From NCBI GenBank assembly GCA_017745115.1, contig JAGIAA010000047.1, forward strand, positions 1 through 16,920: a stretch of DNA of 16,920 nt, in the 5' to 3' direction. Origin of the DNA: Sphingobium sp. Lineage in GTDB: Bacteria; Pseudomonadota; Alphaproteobacteria; Sphingomonadales; Sphingomonadaceae. Both the position numbers and the translations under genes were made by a program. Under the pieces are notes generated by a model that was given only the letters and a program-made list of their open reading frames with translations, ran no database searches and was not told the origin of the DNA. Shown piece by piece: positions 14,814 through 16,920 of the stretch. The stretch's first letter is position 1. Every line of letters starts with the position of its first letter.

Positions 14814-14823
14814 GCCTCGGCTT
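14803..14823 (-). terminator. Possible terminator between convergent genes
   Basis: A 7-bp inverted repeat, AAGCCGA (14803-14809) and TCGGCTT (14817-14823), encloses the stop codon of the PEP-CTERM gene and lies nine bases past the thiSG stop. On the minus strand it is followed by only three T residues (TTTGACG); on the plus strand by no T run. It may act weakly for thiSG. Confidence 0.3.
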
Positions 14824-14831
14824 CCGAAGGT

Positions 14832-15836
14832 CTAGATCAGCCCTGCCAAAGGACTCGACGGATCGGCATACATACGCCGGCCCATGCGGCCGGCGAGATA
14901 GGCCATACGTCCTGCCTCGACGGCGGCCTTCATCGATGCAGCCATGAGCACCGGGTTCCTGGCTTCTGCAATAGCCGTGTTCATCAGCACGCCGGTGCAG
15001 CCCAGTTCCATGGCAAGCGCGGCATCCGACGCCGTGCCCACGCCCGCGTCGACCAGGACGGGGAGTTGTGTGCCCTCGACGATCAGGCGGATCGTCACCT
15101 TGTTCTGGATCCCAAGGCCCGAGCCGATCGGCGCGCCCAAGGGCATGATCGCAACGGCGCCCGCGTCCTCAAGACGTTTCGCGGCAATGGGATCATCGAC
15201 GCAGTAGACCATCGGCTTGAAGCCTTCCTTGGCGAGGATTTCTGTCGCACGGATCGTCTCGACCATGTCGGGATAGAGCGTGCGTGCCTCCCCAAGTACT
15301 TCGAGCTTCACCAGGTCCCAGCCCCCAGCCTCACGCGCCAGGCGCAGAGTGCGGATCGCGTCTTCGGCGGTGAAACAGCCTGCCGTGTTGGGAAGATAGG
15401 TGATCTTCTTGGGATCGATGAAATCGGTCAGCATCGGCGCCTTGGGATCGGATACATTGACCCGGCGCACGGCAACGGTGACGATCTCGGCGCCAGCGGC
15501 TTCCACGGCCGCGGCATTCTGGGCGAAGTCCTTATACTTGCCGGTGCCGACGATCAGCCGCGAGCGAAAGGTCTGGCCGGCAACGCTCCAGCTATCGTCG
15601 GCCAAGTTGGCCGTACCGTCGCCGCCGCCGACGAAATGGACGATCTCGAGTTCATCGCCATCCTCGACCAAGACATCGCCGAGCGTCGAGCGCGGCACCA
15701 CTGCGAGATTGCGTTCGACCGCGACCTTGTGCGGATCAAGGCCCAGCTCGTTGGCGAGTTGCGCCAACGTCAGACCCTGACGGATCCGGCGATGCTCGCC
15801 ATTGACGAAGATCTCGATCGTGCCGTCGACGCCCAT
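14832..15836 (-). CDS. thiSG: Fused ThiS sulfur carrier and ThiG thiazole synthase
   Basis: The 334-residue protein fuses two enzymes of thiamine thiazole synthesis. Residues 6-72 are ThiS, the ubiquitin-like sulfur carrier ([12 protein letters not shown]...[26 protein letters not shown]). From about residue 80 to the end is ThiG, which condenses deoxyxylulose phosphate, dehydroglycine and ThiS-bound sulfur; its Schiff-base lysine is Lys177 in VKLEVLGE, with [10 protein letters not shown] near 95-104. Free ThiS must end in Gly-Gly to form its thiocarboxylate; here VGGG (69-72) runs straight into a short linker, so either the chain is cut there or sulfur transfer differs. The ATG at 15836 is supported by the ThiS start; an AAAGGTG lies about twelve bases upstream. 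No TPP riboswitch is seen. A bifunctional form is known in other proteobacteria. Confidence 0.93.
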   Translation of the reverse strand: MGVDGTIEIFVNGEHRRIRQGLTLAQLANELGLDPHKVAVERNLAVVPRSTLGDVLVEDGDELEIVHFVGGGDGTANLADDSWSVAGQTFRSRLIVGTGKYKDFAQNAAAVEAAGAEIVTVAVRRVNVSDPKAPMLTDFIDPKKITYLPNTAGCFTAEDAIRTLRLAREAGGWDLVKLEVLGEARTLYPDMVETIRATEILAKEGFKPMVYCVDDPIAAKRLEDAGAVAIMPLGAPIGSGLGIQNKVTIRLIVEGTQLPVLVDAGVGTASDAALAMELGCTGVLMNTAIAEARNPVLMAASMKAAVEAGRMAYLAGRMGRRMYADPSSPLAGLI

Positions 15837-15898
15837 GGTGCGCTTTTTCACCTTTCGCTTTGAGAGCGGTAAGAGCCGCCATATAGGGAGCGCACGTA

Positions 15899-15946
15899 GA
15901 GCATTTCCAGAAAAAGTGGATACCGGTTTTTTGCCCGGAAATGCTC
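15899..15946. repeat. Dispersed palindromic repeat unit
   Basis: Ten-base perfect arms GAGCATTTCC (15899-15908) and GGAAATGCTC (15937-15946) flank an inner imperfect palindrome with A5 and T6 tracts around GTGGATACCGG. From memory this resembles the short intergenic palindromes seen in many copies in rhizobial and other alphaproteobacterial genomes. It lies in the divergent gap between thiSG and aroQ, where an RNA hairpin could form from either strand. Confidence 0.7.
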
Positions 15947-15980
15947 CAGCTTTGAGTCCTCGCAACCAAAAGGACAGCGG

Positions 15981-16424
15981 ATGGCGGCGCAGCGCAAGAT
16001 CTTCGTCTTGAACGGTCCCAATATCAACCTGCTCGGAACCCGCGAGCCGGAAATCTATGGCTATGACACGCTCGACGACATTGCTTCGCGGATGGAAGAC
16101 GAGGCACAGCGGGCAAGCGTCGAGATCGATTTTCGCCAATCCAACCATGAGGGCCATCTCATCGACTGGCTCCATGAGGCGAATGCCGAAGGCGCGCAGG
16201 CGGTGATCCTCAATGCCGGCGCGCTGACCCACACGAGCCTCGCGCTCTACGATGCTATCCGCTCGATCAAGGTACCCGTGATCGAGGTGCATATCTCCAA
16301 TCCGGCGGCGCGCGAGGCCTATCGCCACCACAGCTATGTCGGCATGGCGGCCAAAGGCTCGATCGCGGGATTCGGGCCGATGAGCTACATGCTGGCGCTC
16401 GAAGCGGCGCTCGAATTCGACTGA
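15981..16424 (+). CDS. aroQ: Type II 3-dehydroquinate dehydratase
   Basis: AroQ dehydrates 3-dehydroquinate to 3-dehydroshikimate, the third step of the shikimate pathway to aromatic amino acids. The 147-residue chain is the normal length of the type II enzyme, which forms dodecamers. Active-site elements are [17 protein letters not shown] (residues 11-27, with catalytic Tyr26 and Arg21), [13 protein letters not shown] (53-65), NAGALTHTS (78-86), and catalytic His104 in IEVHISN. The ATG at 15981 has an AAAAGGA ribosome site about eight bases upstream. It is followed by accB with a 104-base gap holding a hairpin, the common aroQ-accB-accC order; accC would lie beyond the window. Confidence 0.97.
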   Translation: MAAQRKIFVLNGPNINLLGTREPEIYGYDTLDDIASRMEDEAQRASVEIDFRQSNHEGHLIDWLHEANAEGAQAVILNAGALTHTSLALYDAIRSIKVPVIEVHISNPAAREAYRHHSYVGMAAKGSIAGFGPMSYMLALEAALEFD

Positions 16425-16448
16425 GGGAACCGTCCCCGAAGCACCTAA

Positions 16449-16483
16449 GGCCTGTTGCCTTCTGGGACGAAGGGCAATAGGCC
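16449..16483 (+). promoter_or_regulatory. Long hairpin in the aroQ-accB intergenic leader
   Basis: A 5' arm (16449-16462) and 3' arm (16469-16483) form a stem of about 14 bp with one G-U pair and one bulged G around loop TGGGAC. It starts 24 bases after the aroQ stop and ends 45 bases before the accB start. The following CCTCCCCTTATCG is not a strong U tract, so it may be a partial terminator, an attenuator or an mRNA stabiliser. Confidence 0.5.
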
Positions 16484-16528
16484 CCTCCCCTTATCGAAAA
16501 GAGAAAAAGACCTTTCCAAGGGAAGCTG

Positions 16529-16920
16529 ATGACCGAAAAGTCGGAAAATGGATCGATGCAGGTGGACGTGAAGCTCGTGCGCGAGCTCGCCAAAATGCTC
16601 GATGCGACGAATCTCACCGAAATCGAAGTGGCCGACGGCGAACGGCGCATTCGCGTGGCTCGCAAGCCCGCTGCCCAGAATGCGACCTTTGCCGCCCCCG
16701 CCGCGTCCGCGCCCGCTGCGGTCGCAGCGCCGGCCGCTGCACCCGGGCCCGCCGCTCCGGCGGCAGAAGCCGCGCCGGCGCCGGATCATGCCAATGCCGT
16801 CAAGTCGCCGATGGTCGGCACCTGCTATCTGTCGCCCGAACCCGAGGCGCCAACCTTCGTGAAGGTCGGCGACAGCGTGAAGGCCGGCCAGACGCTACTC
16901 ATCGTCGAGGCGATGAAGGT
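16529..16920 (+). CDS. accB: Acetyl-CoA carboxylase biotin carboxyl carrier protein, 5' part
   Basis: The first 130 codons and two bases of the next codon are present; the gene runs off the window end. BCCP carries biotin between biotin carboxylase (AccC) and carboxyltransferase (AccAD) in the first step of fatty-acid synthesis. It starts [20 protein letters not shown], has the N-terminal helical region [18 protein letters not shown], then an alanine/proline-rich flexible linker (about 49-90), then the biotinyl domain ([23 protein letters not shown]). The biotinylation motif EAMK ends at Lys130, the last complete codon; the next codon begins GT, so valine, where EAMKM is the usual form. AGGGA lies about eight bases before ATG 16529. 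Missing 3' codons: only the last few tens of residues. Confidence 0.93.
   Translation, partial: MTEKSENGSMQVDVKLVRELAKMLDATNLTEIEVADGERRIRVARKPAAQNATFAAPAASAPAAVAAPAAAPGPAAPAAEAAPAPDHANAVKSPMVGTCYLSPEPEAPTFVKVGDSVKAGQTLLIVEAMK

Noticed and set aside
15837..15980. TPP riboswitch upstream of thiSG
   Set aside because: I looked for the conserved THI-box segments on the minus strand and found none; the gap holds the palindromic repeat instead.
15837..16331. Upstream extension of the thiSG frame across the gap and into aroQ
   Set aside because: It is antisense to aroQ and crosses the palindromic repeat; the ThiS fold begins at the ATG at 15836.
1..16920. Mobile element, phage, toxin-antitoxin, CRISPR or defence island
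   Set aside because: No transposase, integrase, repeat-spacer array, direct repeats next to the tRNA-Leu gene or defence domains are visible. The tRNA is followed by an ordinary lipoprotein gene, with no integrase.

Overview
The window is GC-rich, densely packed bacterial chromosome and most likely comes from an alphaproteobacterium of the order Sphingomonadales. The evidence for this is a PEPxxWA-type C-terminal sorting signal on a small secreted protein, a DUF1476 protein (zeta-type inhibitor of the F1-ATPase), a rpsA-ihfB pair, a fused ThiS-ThiG thiazole synthase and a spinster-like MFS transporter. I see no phage, transposon, CRISPR array, plasmid or island signature. The content is mostly housekeeping metabolism.

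Layout. (1) 1-2414, plus strand: rpsA with a strong hairpin terminator, then ihfB and a tRNA-Leu(TAA). (2) 2485-4436, plus strand: an orphan family-5 substrate-binding lipoprotein followed closely by a DUF4112 membrane protein. (3) 4437-4718: no convincing gene, but two adjacent hairpins. (4) 4719-8815, minus strand, read from high to low coordinates: a diheme membrane-anchored cytochrome c, leuC, an overlooked 35-residue single-span peptide gene wedged between leuC and leuD, leuD, the DUF1476 gene, bolA and grxD. (5) 8906-13290, minus strand: a tightly spaced five-gene cluster reading scoA, a HAD acid-phosphatase lipoprotein, scoB, a ferritin-like diiron protein and an MFS transporter. (6) 13414-14393, minus strand: an ankyrin-repeat protein and a CsbD-like stress protein with its own terminator. 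(7) 14601-16920: a tiny PEP-CTERM protein (plus), fused thiS-thiG (minus), a dispersed palindromic repeat, then aroQ and the 5' part of accB (plus). The window ends one codon after the biotinyl-lysine codon of accB.

How the genes fit together. Leucine biosynthesis (LeuC/LeuD isopropylmalate isomerase), thiazole synthesis for thiamine, the shikimate pathway (AroQ) and fatty-acid synthesis (AccB) are core anabolism. GrxD and BolA are known partners in [2Fe-2S] handling and lie next to each other; LeuC, encoded upstream on the same strand, is itself an [4Fe-4S] enzyme. ScoA and ScoB form a 3-oxoacid CoA-transferase, but here their genes are separated by an exported phosphatase gene whose ends nearly touch both neighbours. 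The least explained parts are that cluster, the leuC/leuD micropeptide, the 70-residue PEP-CTERM protein with almost no passenger, and the paired hairpins at 4581-4633. I found no clearly new multi-gene defence or mobile system.
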